The notes under the pieces: model-generated
Told to the model about the DNA's origin: nothing
What the model saw: the letters and a program-made list of their open reading frames with translations, nothing else
The model's database searches: none
NCBI RefSeq assembly: GCF_001426585.1
Contig: NZ_LMEI01000011.1
Location: 28,653-72,195, forward strand
DNA length: 43,543 nucleotides
Direction of reading: 5' to 3'
Source of the DNA: Streptomyces sp. Root431
GTDB taxonomy: Bacteria > Actinomycetota > Actinomycetes > Streptomycetales > Streptomycetaceae
In this document: piece by piece, positions 8,801 to 15,654 of the stretch
Layout: every line of letters begins with the position of its first letter
How positions within the stretch are numbered: position 1 is the first letter of the stretch
Translations under genes and position numbers: made by a program

Positions 8801-9412
8801 CGGGATCAGTTTGATGAGCGGGCTGACCTCGTGCGAGCAGCTGACCTGTGTGAATCCGGCGGCCCTCGCGGCCTCGGCGATCCGGGTCTCGTGGGCGGGG
8901 TGGCGGTAGCCGTGGAGCAGGACGACGGCGACGGAGCGGAACCCGTCCCGGTGGGCGGCGGCGAGTTCCTCGGCGACGGCGGTCGCGTCCAGGGGGCGGA
9001 CGAGGCGGCCGTGGGCGTCGACGCGTTCCGGGACCTCGGCCACGCGCGCGTACACCGCCTCGGGCAGCACGATGTGCCGGTCGAAGAGGCGGGGGCGGTT
9101 CTGGTAGGCGATGCGCAGGGCGTCGCGGAAGCCCTCGGTGACGAGGAGGAGGGTCGGTTCGCCGCGCCGCTCCAGGAGGGCGTTGGTGGCGACGGTGGTG
9201 CCCATCTTGACGACGGCGATCCGGTCGGCGGGGACGGGTTCGCCGGGGCCGAGGCCGAGGAGCGCGCGGATCCCGGCGACGGCGGCGTCCTGGTGGCGCC
9301 CGGGGTCGTGCGAGAGCAGCTTGCGGGTGACGAGCCGTCCGTCGGGCCGCCGTCCGACGACGTCGGTGAAGGTGCCGCCCCGGTCGATCCAGAACTCCCA
9401 GCGCCCGTTCAT
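5813..9412 (-). CDS. Fused HyuA-HyuB: 5-oxoprolinase / N-methylhydantoinase family protein
   Basis: A 1199-residue single chain joining a HyuA part (about 1-680; FWIDRGGTFTDVVGRRPDGR at the N-terminus, VIGFDMGGTSTDVSHYAG, and SFGGAGGQHACAVADALG) to a HyuB part (about 690-1199; SVNIKERLDFSCALFD, YHGGTHLPDVTVV and ASRGHHAEIGGITPGSMP). The fused form and length match eukaryotic-type ATP-dependent 5-oxoprolinase, although N-methylhydantoinase and acetone-carboxylase relatives share the folds. Standing tail to tail with pxpABC favours 5-oxoproline or a cyclic imide as substrate. ATG 9412 overlaps the stop of the SGNH gene (ATGA), so it is the last gene of a four-gene coupled operon. The frame stays open well upstream, but those residues are out-of-frame reading of other genes. 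Confidence 0.93.
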   Translation of the reverse strand: MNGRWEFWIDRGGTFTDVVGRRPDGRLVTRKLLSHDPGRHQDAAVAGIRALLGLGPGEPVPADRIAVVKMGTTVATNALLERRGEPTLLLVTEGFRDALRIAYQNRPRLFDRHIVLPEAVYARVAEVPERVDAHGRLVRPLDATAVAEELAAAHRDGFRSVAVVLLHGYRHPAHETRIAEAARAAGFTQVSCSHEVSPLIKLIPRGDTTVVDAYLSPILRRYVDEVARELAGIRLMFMQSNGGLREAAHFRGKDAVLSGPAGGVVGMARTSAQTGHERVIGFDMGGTSTDVSHYAGAFERELGTQVAGVRMRAPMMSIHTVAAGGGSVLHYDGRRYRVGPDSAGAVPGPACYRRGGPLTVTDANVMLGRVQPAHFPAVFGESGDRSLDAEVVRERFTELAGEIGGGRTPEEVAAGFLEIAVLNMANAVKKISVQRGHDVTRYALTSFGGAGGQHACAVADALGVDTVLVPPLAGVLSAYGIGLADATAMRERSVEAELDAPGTHARVTALCAELAERTREELRADGLPDEAITTHARVLLRYAGTDASLPVDLAPAESMKTEFTAVHRSRYAFTMDKPVVVEAVSVEAVGRAGPHGPVLVDAGERTGPLAPRTTVRMHSGGTPHDTPLHRREDLRPGDTVDGPALLAEADATTVVDSGWRATATDGGHLLLHRVTPRPARVAAGTDVDPVLLEVFNNLFMAIAEQMGVRLENTAHSVNIKERLDFSCALFDAEGNLIANAPHIPVHLGSMGESIKEVLRRRGGDLRPGDVYAVNDPYHGGTHLPDVTVVTPVFGDTGDDLRFLVASRGHHAEIGGITPGSMPAFSRTVEEEGVLFDNWLLVRDGRLREAETRALLTGARHPSRDPDTNIADLRAQIAANEKGVEELRRTVDEFGLDVVQAYMRHVRANAEESVRRLVARLHDGAYRYETDSGAIIAVEVRVDRERRSAVVDFTGTSPQLPGNANAPTSVVMAAVLYVFRTLVDEDIPLNSGCLEPLEIRVPPGSMLAPVHPAATVAGNVETSQAVTGALYAALGVQAEGSGTMNNVTFGNARVQYYETVASGSGAGDGFDGADAVQTHMTNSRLTDPEVLEWRHPVRVDAFAVREDGGGRGRWHGGHGVERRIRFLEPMTVALLTGHRRVPPYGMAGGEPGALGENLVERADGTVEHLGGAATADLGADDVLVVRTPGGGGYGPPPPGP

Positions 9413-10302
9413 CTCCCCATTGTGGCCGTGAGCGCGGCGGCGAGGGCGGCATCCGCGCGCGCGTCGAGGGGCCCGGTGCCGGAACCGTCGGCCCAATGGC
9501 GGAGTTCGGCGCCGGCGAGCAGGAGCAGCTGCGGGAGCAGGTCGCGGCTGCGGCGCAGCGCCCAGCCGGTCCCTGCGGTGGCGAGCCAGTGCAGGGCCTC
9601 CGCCCGGGTCGGCGGCGGTTGTCCTGGCTCCCGCGCGGGCGGTCTGCCGTGGGCCAGCCCGCGGGCGGCCAGGAGCCGGTGGAAGCCCGCGGCGACGGCT
9701 CGGTGGCCGCGTTCGCCCGGGTGGAGCCGGTCGGCGCTCCACAGGGCGCGGTTCTTGGTCCAGGCGGTGTCGGCGAGGTGGAGGTGGACCGCGTCGTACC
9801 GGTCGGACAGGGCGTGGACGACGGAATTGACGGAGCGCTGGCGGCGGGCGAGGGGGCGGGCCAGGGGCGGCGGCAGGCCGAGCATGCGCCCGGGGTCGGG
9901 CAGGCAGGCGGTCAGGAGGACGGCTCCGGCGGCGTCGAGGTCCGCGAGGACGCGGTCGAGGCGGCGGGCGAGCAGCTCGATGTCGAAGGATTGGCGCAGG
10001 GTGTCGTTGACGCCGACGACCACGGAGGCGAGGTGCGGCCGGAAGGCGAGGGCCCGGGGCCGCTGGTCCTCGTCGACGTCCCGGCTGAGGGCGCCGCCGA
10101 CGGCGAGGTTCAGGAACGCCGTCTCCCGTCCCCCGGCCGCGAGCCCGTCCGCGAGCAGGGGCGCCCACCCGCGCCAGGTCCCGTTCACGCGGTCGCCGAC
10201 GCCCTCGCTGAACGAGTCGCCGAGCACGGCGAACCGAAAGGGGCCGGGCGCTGCCTCGGCCGCCGTCGGAGGAGCCGTCGCCTCCATGGGCTCCCCCTTC
10301 AT
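9409..10302 (-). CDS. SGNH/GDSL-family hydrolase
   Basis: A 297-residue SGNH hydrolase. Block I is FAVLGDSFSEGVGD with the nucleophile Ser; block III is VVVGVNDTLR (GxND); the catalytic Asp/His lie in SADRLHPGERGH. Such enzymes are esterases, lipases or acyl/carbohydrate esterases. No signal peptide is seen, so it is probably cytoplasmic. ATG 10302 is chosen because GGAGG lies 7 nt upstream and the codon overlaps the previous stop (ATGA); an internal ATG at 10287 is an alternative. Coupling to two glycosyltransferases suggests removal of acyl groups from a glycoconjugate, but that is inference. Confidence 0.93.
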   Translation of the reverse strand: MKGEPMEATAPPTAAEAAPGPFRFAVLGDSFSEGVGDRVNGTWRGWAPLLADGLAAGGRETAFLNLAVGGALSRDVDEDQRPRALAFRPHLASVVVGVNDTLRQSFDIELLARRLDRVLADLDAAGAVLLTACLPDPGRMLGLPPPLARPLARRQRSVNSVVHALSDRYDAVHLHLADTAWTKNRALWSADRLHPGERGHRAVAAGFHRLLAARGLAHGRPPAREPGQPPPTRAEALHWLATAGTGWALRRSRDLLPQLLLLAGAELRHWADGSGTGPLDARADAALAAALTATMGR

Positions 10303-11651
10303 CGGCGTGCCTCCTGCGGAGGCGAGAGCCAAGAGGCGCCGGACGGGGAAGGATTCGGGACCGGAGGCGGAACGGGAGACGGGACCGGGGACGGACCGGG
10401 AGACGGGACCGGGGACGGACCGGCCGAGGGCAGTGCGTCGTGGGCCTGGAGGAAGGCCGCCACCGACCGGTCCCAGGTGAATCCCTCCGCACGCGCGCGT
10501 GCGCCCGCGCGCCGGACGGCCTCGGGAACGGCCAGCACCCCCCGTACCGCCTCCGCGAAGGCCTCCGGAGTGTCGGCGGCCACGGCGCCCGCGGACCCGA
10601 CGACCTCCGGGAGGGCGGAGGAGGCGCTGACGACGACCGGCGTCCCGCAGGCGAGGGCCTCCAGGGCGGAGAGGCCGAACGTCTCGGCGGGCCCCGGGGC
10701 CAGGCACACGTCCGCCGCGGCCTGGAGGTCCGCGAGGGCCTCCCGGTCGGCGACGTGCCCGAGGAACCTCACCGGGAGGCACCGCTCGCGCGCCCGCCGC
10801 TCCAGGGCGCCCCGCAGGGGCCCGTCGCCCGCGACGACCAGCGCCGCCCGTACCCCGGCGCCCCGGAGCTCCGCGAGGGCGTCCAGGGCCGTGCCGGGCC
10901 GCTTCTCGACGGAGAGGCGCGAGCACAGCGCCAGGAGCACCCGTTCCCCGTCCGCGTACCGGGCGCGCAGCACGGTGCTGCGGCGGCCGGGCCGGCACCG
11001 TTCCAGGTCCACGCCGAGCGGAGCCCGTACGACGTTGCGCGCCCCGATCCGTACGAACTCGCGCTCCGCCCACTCCGTGGTGCAGACGATCCGGGCGAAG
11101 GCCCAGGCCGTACGGCGGTTGAGCCGGTCCGCCGCGCGGGCGGCGAGCGCGGGGGGAACGCCCCAGGTACGCAGCACCCCGTCCGCCGTCTCGTGCGAGA
11201 CCATCACCGACGGCACCCGGGCGCGGCGTGCCCACTCCCCCGTCCAGCGCAGGGTCGTGCGGTCCGACACCTCGATCCGGTCGGGGGCGAGCTCGTCGAG
11301 GAGGCGCGCGATCCGGCGCCGGTCGGCGAGGACGCGGTAGCCGCCGGTGCCGGGCAGGACGGGCCCGGGGAGGGTGATGACCCGGCCCTGCTCGGTGCGG
11401 TGGTCGCTCGCGACGTCGCCGGGGACGACGAGGACGGGGTCGTGCCCGGCGGCGAGGTAGCCGCGGCCCAGCTGGTCGAGGGCGGTGCGCAGGCCGCCGG
11501 AGGTGGCGGTCACGAAGTTGGCGAGCCGCACGATCCGGAGCCCGCCCCTGCTTCCCGGAGCCGTACGAGGGCCGGTGGCCTCGCCGCTTCCCGGAGCCGT
11601 ACGAGTGCCGGTGGCCTCGCCGCTTCCCATAGCCGTACCAGCGCCGTTCAC
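10299..11651 (-). CDS. GT4-family glycosyltransferase with repetitive tails
   Basis: A 450-residue GT-B glycosyltransferase. After a low-complexity N-terminus (residues 1-35, from a 36-bp DNA repeat), the acceptor domain starts at LRIVRLANFVTATSGGLRTA. The donor domain shows LALCSRLSVEKRPGTALDAL and the EX7E motif in PAETFGLSALEALACGTPVV. The C-terminal 30 residues are a PSPVPSPGP-type repeat. It starts at GTG 11651, overlapping the stop of the MgtA-like gene. The family uses GDP-, UDP- or ADP-sugars; beside an MgtA-like enzyme, mannosylation of a lipid or phosphoinositide is plausible, but the donor is unproven. Confidence 0.93.
   Translation of the reverse strand: MNGAGTAMGSGEATGTRTAPGSGEATGPRTAPGSRGGLRIVRLANFVTATSGGLRTALDQLGRGYLAAGHDPVLVVPGDVASDHRTEQGRVITLPGPVLPGTGGYRVLADRRRIARLLDELAPDRIEVSDRTTLRWTGEWARRARVPSVMVSHETADGVLRTWGVPPALAARAADRLNRRTAWAFARIVCTTEWAEREFVRIGARNVVRAPLGVDLERCRPGRRSTVLRARYADGERVLLALCSRLSVEKRPGTALDALAELRGAGVRAALVVAGDGPLRGALERRARERCLPVRFLGHVADREALADLQAAADVCLAPGPAETFGLSALEALACGTPVVVSASSALPEVVGSAGAVAADTPEAFAEAVRGVLAVPEAVRRAGARARAEGFTWDRSVAAFLQAHDALPSAGPSPVPSPGPSPVPSPVPPPVPNPSPSGASWLSPPQEARR
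10381..10424. repeat. 24-bp tandem repeat encoding Pro-rich tail
   Basis: About 1.8 copies of a 24-bp unit starting GGGACCGGGGACGGACC (10381-10404 and 10405-10424), with a degenerate copy before it. On the minus strand it encodes the PSPVPSPG repeats at the C-terminus of the glycosyltransferase. Confidence 0.75.
11551..11638. repeat. 36-bp tandem repeat encoding glycosyltransferase N-terminus
   Basis: Units at 11551-11586 and 11587-11622 begin CTTCCCGGAGCCGTACGAG and differ at one base; a partial third copy follows at 11623-11638. They encode the TAPGSGEATG-type repeats ahead of the catalytic domain. The near identity suggests recent duplication. Confidence 0.85.
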
Positions 11652-12769
11652 GCCGCCACCGCCGTCCGCTCGCGCAGGACCTCCTGGTAGTGGCCGATCA
11701 GCTCGTCGCCGAGCGCCTCCCAGGTGCGGCCCGCGACGGCGGCCCGGCCGGCCAGGCCGTAGGCGGCGCGCAGCTCCGGGTCCGCGGCGAGCGAGGTGAC
11801 GGCCTCCCGCAGGGCGTCCGGGTCGCCGGGCGGTACGAGGAGTCCGGTGCGCCCGTGGTCGATCAGGTCCAGGGGCCCGCCGGCGGCCGGGGCGATCACC
11901 GGGACCCCGCTGGCCATGGCCTCCTGGACGGTCTGGCAGAACGTCTCGTACGGGCCGGTGTGGGCGAAGACGTCGAGCGAGGCGAAGATCCGGGCGAGGT
12001 CGTCGCCGGTGCGGCGGCCCAGGAACCGGGCCTCCGGCAGGGCCGCCCGCAGCCCCGCCTCGCTGGGCCCGTCGCCGACGACGACGGTCCGGACGCCCGG
12101 TATGCCGTGTGTGCCCGCGAGCAGGTCCACGCGCTTCTCCGGCGCGAGGCGGCCTATGTAGCCGACGAGGAGTTCGCCGCCGGGGGCGAGTTCGCGGCGC
12201 AGCCCGTCGTCGCGCAGGTCGGGGCGGAAGCGGTCGGTGTCCACGCCGCGCCCCCAGAGCCGGATGCGTCGGATGCCGTGGGCCTCCAGGTCGCGCACGG
12301 CGGCGGACGACGGGGCGAGGGTACGGTCGGCCGCGCCGTGGACGGCGCGCAGCCGGCGCCAGGCGGCGCCTTCGCCGGCGCCCACGTACGTACGGGCGTA
12401 GCCGGCGAGGTCGGTCTGGTAGACGGCGACGGCGGGGATGCCGAGCCGGGCGGCGGCTGTCATGCCGCGCACCCCGAGGACGAAGGGTCCGGCGAGGTGG
12501 ACGAGGTCGGCGCGGTGCGCGGCGATGGCGGCGGCGACGCGGCGGCTGGGCAGGGCGACTCTGACCTGGGGATAGCCGGGCAGGGGCAAGGAGGGCACGC
12601 GGACGACGGCGCAGGGGGCGTCGGCGTCCGCGGCCGGGTCGGCGACGGCGGGGGCGATGACGAGCGGGACGTGGCCCCGGCGGACGAGGTGGCGCGCGGT
12701 CTGGAGGGCGCAGTGCGCCACACCGTTGACATCGGGAGGGAAGAATTCTGTGACGATGACGACACGCAT
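11648..12769 (-). CDS. MgtA-like GDP-mannose-dependent alpha-mannosyltransferase (GT4)
   Basis: A 373-residue GT4 enzyme very like mycobacterial MgtA/PimB-type alpha-mannosyltransferases, which add mannose from GDP-mannose to glycolipids. Matching segments are MRVVIVTEFFPPDVNGVAH at the N-terminus, DLVHLAGPFVLGVRG, VAVYQTDLAGYARTY, ADRTLAPSSAAVRDLEAHGI, RWGRGVD-like LWGRGVDTDRFRPD, VGYIGRLAPEKRVD, and ETFCQTVQEAMASGVPVIAP with the EX7E pair. ATG 12769 is chosen because the protein then begins directly with the first beta-strand; the frame stays open to 12862 but adds only an Arg-rich stretch. It is first in the coupled minus-strand operon ending with the HyuAB fusion. Confidence 0.93.
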   Translation of the reverse strand: MRVVIVTEFFPPDVNGVAHCALQTARHLVRRGHVPLVIAPAVADPAADADAPCAVVRVPSLPLPGYPQVRVALPSRRVAAAIAAHRADLVHLAGPFVLGVRGMTAAARLGIPAVAVYQTDLAGYARTYVGAGEGAAWRRLRAVHGAADRTLAPSSAAVRDLEAHGIRRIRLWGRGVDTDRFRPDLRDDGLRRELAPGGELLVGYIGRLAPEKRVDLLAGTHGIPGVRTVVVGDGPSEAGLRAALPEARFLGRRTGDDLARIFASLDVFAHTGPYETFCQTVQEAMASGVPVIAPAAGGPLDLIDHGRTGLLVPPGDPDALREAVTSLAADPELRAAYGLAGRAAVAGRTWEALGDELIGHYQEVLRERTAVAA

Positions 12770-13025
12770 ACGGGTGTTGTCGTCCCGCTTGGCGTGTACC
12801 CGCCGACGTCGATCTGGACGGCGGGGGAACGTCCCATGAGCGTTTCGCCGCGCGGGCCGCACGGCGTCCCGTCCCGTCTCCGGACGCCCGGGGCGGGGCC
12901 ACGATCGGCGGGGTCTCCGCCGCAGGCCGCGCCGCCCCGGGGTCCGGGCGACGGGAGGGATGGTCCGGTCCGGTCAGGCCTGGGGAGGGGTCAGGTCTGG
13001 AACAGGAACCGGAACGGGAACGGGG

Positions 13026-14441
13026 TCAGACCTGGAGGTCCGGTCCTATCCGGTTGCGCACCGCGGTCTGGACCTCGGCTTCCTCGGCCGGATCGGCGGC
13101 GAGGCGTCGAAGTCGCTCGGCGACCCGTACGTCGCCGGTCTCGGCGTGCTGGGCGGCCACCTCGCGGGTGGTCTCCTCGCAGTCCCAGAGGCATTCGACG
13201 GCGAAGCCGGTCGCGAAGGTGGGATCGGTGGCCGCGAGGGCGCGCGCCACCCGGCCGCGCAGCTGGGAGGAGGCCGTCTCGCGGTAGACGTGGCGGAGCA
13301 CGGGCGCCGCGCAGGCGATGTCGAGCCGGCCCACTCCGTCGACGAGGACGGCGAGCTGGGGGGCGTCGGGGCCGGCGGAGCGGATGGTCCCGCGCAGCGC
13401 CCCGAGGACGAGGCCGGCGTCCTGCGCCGTGCCGCGGCAGGCGAGGACCTCGGCGGCGGCCGCGCCGAGCTCGTCGGTCCGCCGGACCCACGCGCGGGCG
13501 CGGGCGACGGCGTCCTCGCCGCACATCCGCCGGTAGGCGGCGACGGCGGCCTCGGCGACCGGGCGGGAACCGCCGTCGACGGCTGCCTCCACGAGGTCGA
13601 GGACGGCGGGGTCCCGTGACGCGGCGAGGTGGTGGAGGGCGGCGCCACGCGCCCCCGGCGATCCGTCGCGGGCGGCGGCGAGGAGCTCGGGACGGTCCTC
13701 GGGACCGGCCACGGCGGCGAGGCAGCGGGCGGCGGGGCCGTCGAGGACGGCACCTCGCTCGTACCCCTCCTGGGCCCAGTCGAGGACGGCCCGCACGCTC
13801 CAGCCGGGGCGGGGCCCGGCGGGGCGCATCTGGCGCTGCCAGCGGTCGAAGGAGCCCTGTTCCTGGGCGGCCCTGACCCGGGCGCCGACGGCGTCCCGCT
13901 GGTCCTCGGCCCACAGGCGCCAGGGCCGGGGCTCGAAGGCGTCCCGGACGACGCCCGCCAGCTCGGCGTCGCCCGCCGGGCCGGCCGGGAAACGGGCGAG
14001 CACGGGCAGGGCGAGTCCGCGCAGCCCGGCGTCGTCGTCACGCAGGGCCAGCTCGTCCAGGGCCCAGGCCCAGTTCGCGCCGGTCGCCGCGTAGCGCCGG
14101 AGCATGAGCAGGGCGTCCTGGCGTCCGTAGGAGGCGAGGTGCCCCAGGACGGCGAGCGCGAGCCCGGTCCTGGACTCCTCGGGGTCGAGGTGGTCCTCGG
14201 CACCGAAGAGGTGCGCCTCGATCTCGTCGAGACCGCCGTGGAGGTCCAGGTAGAGACGGGCGTAGTAGAGGGAGCGGTTCTCGACCTGCCAGTCGTGGCG
14301 GGGGTCGGAGAGAACGCAGTGGCCGAGGGCCGCGAGGGCCTCGGCGCGTGGTGCGGCAAGGGCGTGCAGGGTGCCGTCGCCGCGGCCCCTCTGCAGCAGG
14401 CCGAGCAGGGTGCCGCTCGGCGCTATGACTGGATCGAACAT
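13026..14441 (-). CDS. HEAT-repeat protein
   Basis: A 471-residue soluble protein formed of helical pairs with a HEAT/PBS-lyase-like periodicity. Examples are GLALAVLGHLASYGRQDALL, GARGAALHHLAASRDPAVLD, VAEAAVAAYRRMCGEDAVA and LGAAAAEVLACRGTAQDAGL. The C-terminal part mentions change in blocks of about 30 residues (FAVECLWDCEETTREVAAQH). Such scaffolds bind proteins; no catalytic motif is visible. It is followed on the same strand by nothing coupled, and the ankyrin gene lies 254 bp upstream. Function unknown. Confidence 0.9.
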   Translation of the reverse strand: MFDPVIAPSGTLLGLLQRGRGDGTLHALAAPRAEALAALGHCVLSDPRHDWQVENRSLYYARLYLDLHGGLDEIEAHLFGAEDHLDPEESRTGLALAVLGHLASYGRQDALLMLRRYAATGANWAWALDELALRDDDAGLRGLALPVLARFPAGPAGDAELAGVVRDAFEPRPWRLWAEDQRDAVGARVRAAQEQGSFDRWQRQMRPAGPRPGWSVRAVLDWAQEGYERGAVLDGPAARCLAAVAGPEDRPELLAAARDGSPGARGAALHHLAASRDPAVLDLVEAAVDGGSRPVAEAAVAAYRRMCGEDAVARARAWVRRTDELGAAAAEVLACRGTAQDAGLVLGALRGTIRSAGPDAPQLAVLVDGVGRLDIACAAPVLRHVYRETASSQLRGRVARALAATDPTFATGFAVECLWDCEETTREVAAQHAETGDVRVAERLRRLAADPAEEAEVQTAVRNRIGPDLQV

Positions 14442-14695
14442 GGAAGACGCCTCACATCAAGCTGTCGACACGACCGGGGAAGACCGGGATGACCCGGGTC
14501 AGGCGATACATCTCTGTACGCCTAGGCCGTGCGGCAACATGTCGGGCCGCTCGTCGTCCTGCGCTTGCCAGTGACCATCTTCCTCTGCCTCTCGTCGGTG
14601 GCCCGGTCCGCCGGGCCCGACGTCATGATGACCCACCCATTTCGCCACCGCGACCACATTTACGACGCTGCTCTCACCTGGGGTTCAGTACCCGT

Positions 14696-15088
14696 TCACC
14701 GGGATCCGAAGAGCTCCAGGAGTTCGGTCTTGCCGAACATGCGGGCGGTGTCGACGGCGGACGGAGTCCCGGACTCCGGATTCGCGCCGCCGGCGAGCAG
14801 CGCGCGGATGACGGCGTCCTCACCCTTGAAGACGGCGCCCGCGAGCGGGGTCTGGCCGCGGTCGTTGGCGCGGTCGGCGTCGGCACCGCGCTCCAGGAGG
14901 GCCGAGACCGCGGCGGAGTGGCCGTGGTAGGCGGCGAGCATGACGAGGGAGTCGCCCTTGTCGTTGGTGAGGTTCGCCGGGACGCCCGCGTCGACGTAGG
15001 CGGCCAGGGCGTCGGCGTCCCCCGTGCGTGCGAGGTCGAAGACCTTGGACGCCAGCTCGATGACCTCGGGGTCCGGAGTCTCGCTCAT
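14696..15088 (-). CDS. Ankyrin-repeat protein
   Basis: A 130-residue protein with about three ankyrin repeats: DKGDSLVMLAAYHGHSAAVS, DRGQTPLAGAVFKGEDAVIR and GTPSAVDTARMFGKTELLEL. These are preceded by a capping helix pair (VIELASKVFDLARTGDADAL). Small free-standing ankyrin proteins are common in Streptomyces, where some sit beside catalase genes; none is here. It is divergent from smeA-sffA, with a 305-bp intergenic region that holds the regulatory repeats described separately. The binding partner is unknown. Confidence 0.93.
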   Translation of the reverse strand: MSETPDPEVIELASKVFDLARTGDADALAAYVDAGVPANLTNDKGDSLVMLAAYHGHSAAVSALLERGADADRANDRGQTPLAGAVFKGEDAVIRALLAGGANPESGTPSAVDTARMFGKTELLELFGSR

Positions 15089-15393
15089 CGGGTGGAACCG
15101 CCTCTCTCCTGCAGTGATGACCTGCGCACGGCAAGCGCGGCCGTACGAGTGAATCGACAGGGTACTGCCCGTCGGGCGACACGACCGCGCCCCATTGAGG
15201 CAAAGATCACCGCGATCCGGACGGCCTGTCCCTAGCGCAGCGCCGCGATTTCGCCACCCGGCGAGGCATCCGCCTTGAGCCGGTGCAGTGAAATCGGGGG
15301 AATTTCACTCTAATGCACCTTTAGTCACATAGATACTTGCTGTGAACCTGGAAGGACTCATGGTGACTGTCCCCTCAACCAGGAGAACACCAA
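15089..15393. promoter_or_regulatory. Divergent regulatory region, ankyrin gene / smeA
   Basis: 305 bp without a gene. It holds an AGTGAAAT inverted repeat (15287-15309), an AT-richer segment with a possible -10 TAGATA around 15330-15335, and one GACAC pentamer (15178-15182) of the kind bound by WhiA. No coding sequence is convincing in it. Confidence 0.5.
15287..15309. promoter_or_regulatory. BldD-like inverted repeat upstream of smeA
   Basis: AGTGAAAT (15287-15294) and ATTTCACT (15302-15309) are perfect inverted arms separated by 7 bp. This fits the published BldD consensus AGTGA-n-TCAC. It lies about 85 bp before smeA, a sporulation gene, where developmental repression by BldD would make sense. 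Confidence 0.6.
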
Positions 15394-15588
15394 ATGATCC
15401 TGTCCATCTCAGGCGTGGTCCTGCTCGGCATCATCTGCTTCCTGTTCTTCAAGAAGGACGGGATGAAGGCCTCGCACGCCCTCGTCAGCGCTCTGTTCGG
15501 CTTCTACCTCGCGGGCACCGCCATCGCCCCCAGCATCACGGCGGGCGGGCAGAGCCTCGCCGGTCTCCTGGGCGGAATCAAGTTCTGA
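15394..15588 (+). CDS. smeA: SmeA, small sporulation membrane protein
   Basis: A 64-residue membrane protein with two hydrophobic segments (about 2-19, ISGVVLLGIICFLFF, and 29-45, HALVSALFGFYLAG), a short KKDG turn between them, and a Gly-rich tail. SmeA of S. coelicolor is a small membrane protein that localises to sporulation septa and is needed to target SffA there. The same size, topology and position directly before an FtsK/SpoIIIE-like gene support the call. AGGAG lies 8 nt before ATG 15394. It is the first gene of smeA-sffA. Confidence 0.9.
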   Translation: MILSISGVVLLGIICFLFFKKDGMKASHALVSALFGFYLAGTAIAPSITAGGQSLAGLLGGIKF

Positions 15589-15654
15589 CGCCCGAGGGGG
15601 ATTCCTGCCCCTGCCCCCTCCCCCAGCCCCTTCCACGACACACAGGAGTACGAC

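Noticed and set aside
5045..10480. 1811-codon plus-strand open frame
   Set aside because: It crosses pxpC and then runs antisense to the HyuAB and SGNH genes; composition is Arg/Ala/Gly/Val with no domain.
9413..10492. N-terminal extension of the HyuAB frame
   Set aside because: The extra residues are Arg/Pro-rich out-of-frame readings of the SGNH gene; the ATPase fold begins at ATG 9412.
12992..13034. CAGGTCTG / CAGACCTG arms after the HEAT gene
   Set aside because: Short arms with a long spacer that overlap the stop codon; not a convincing terminator.
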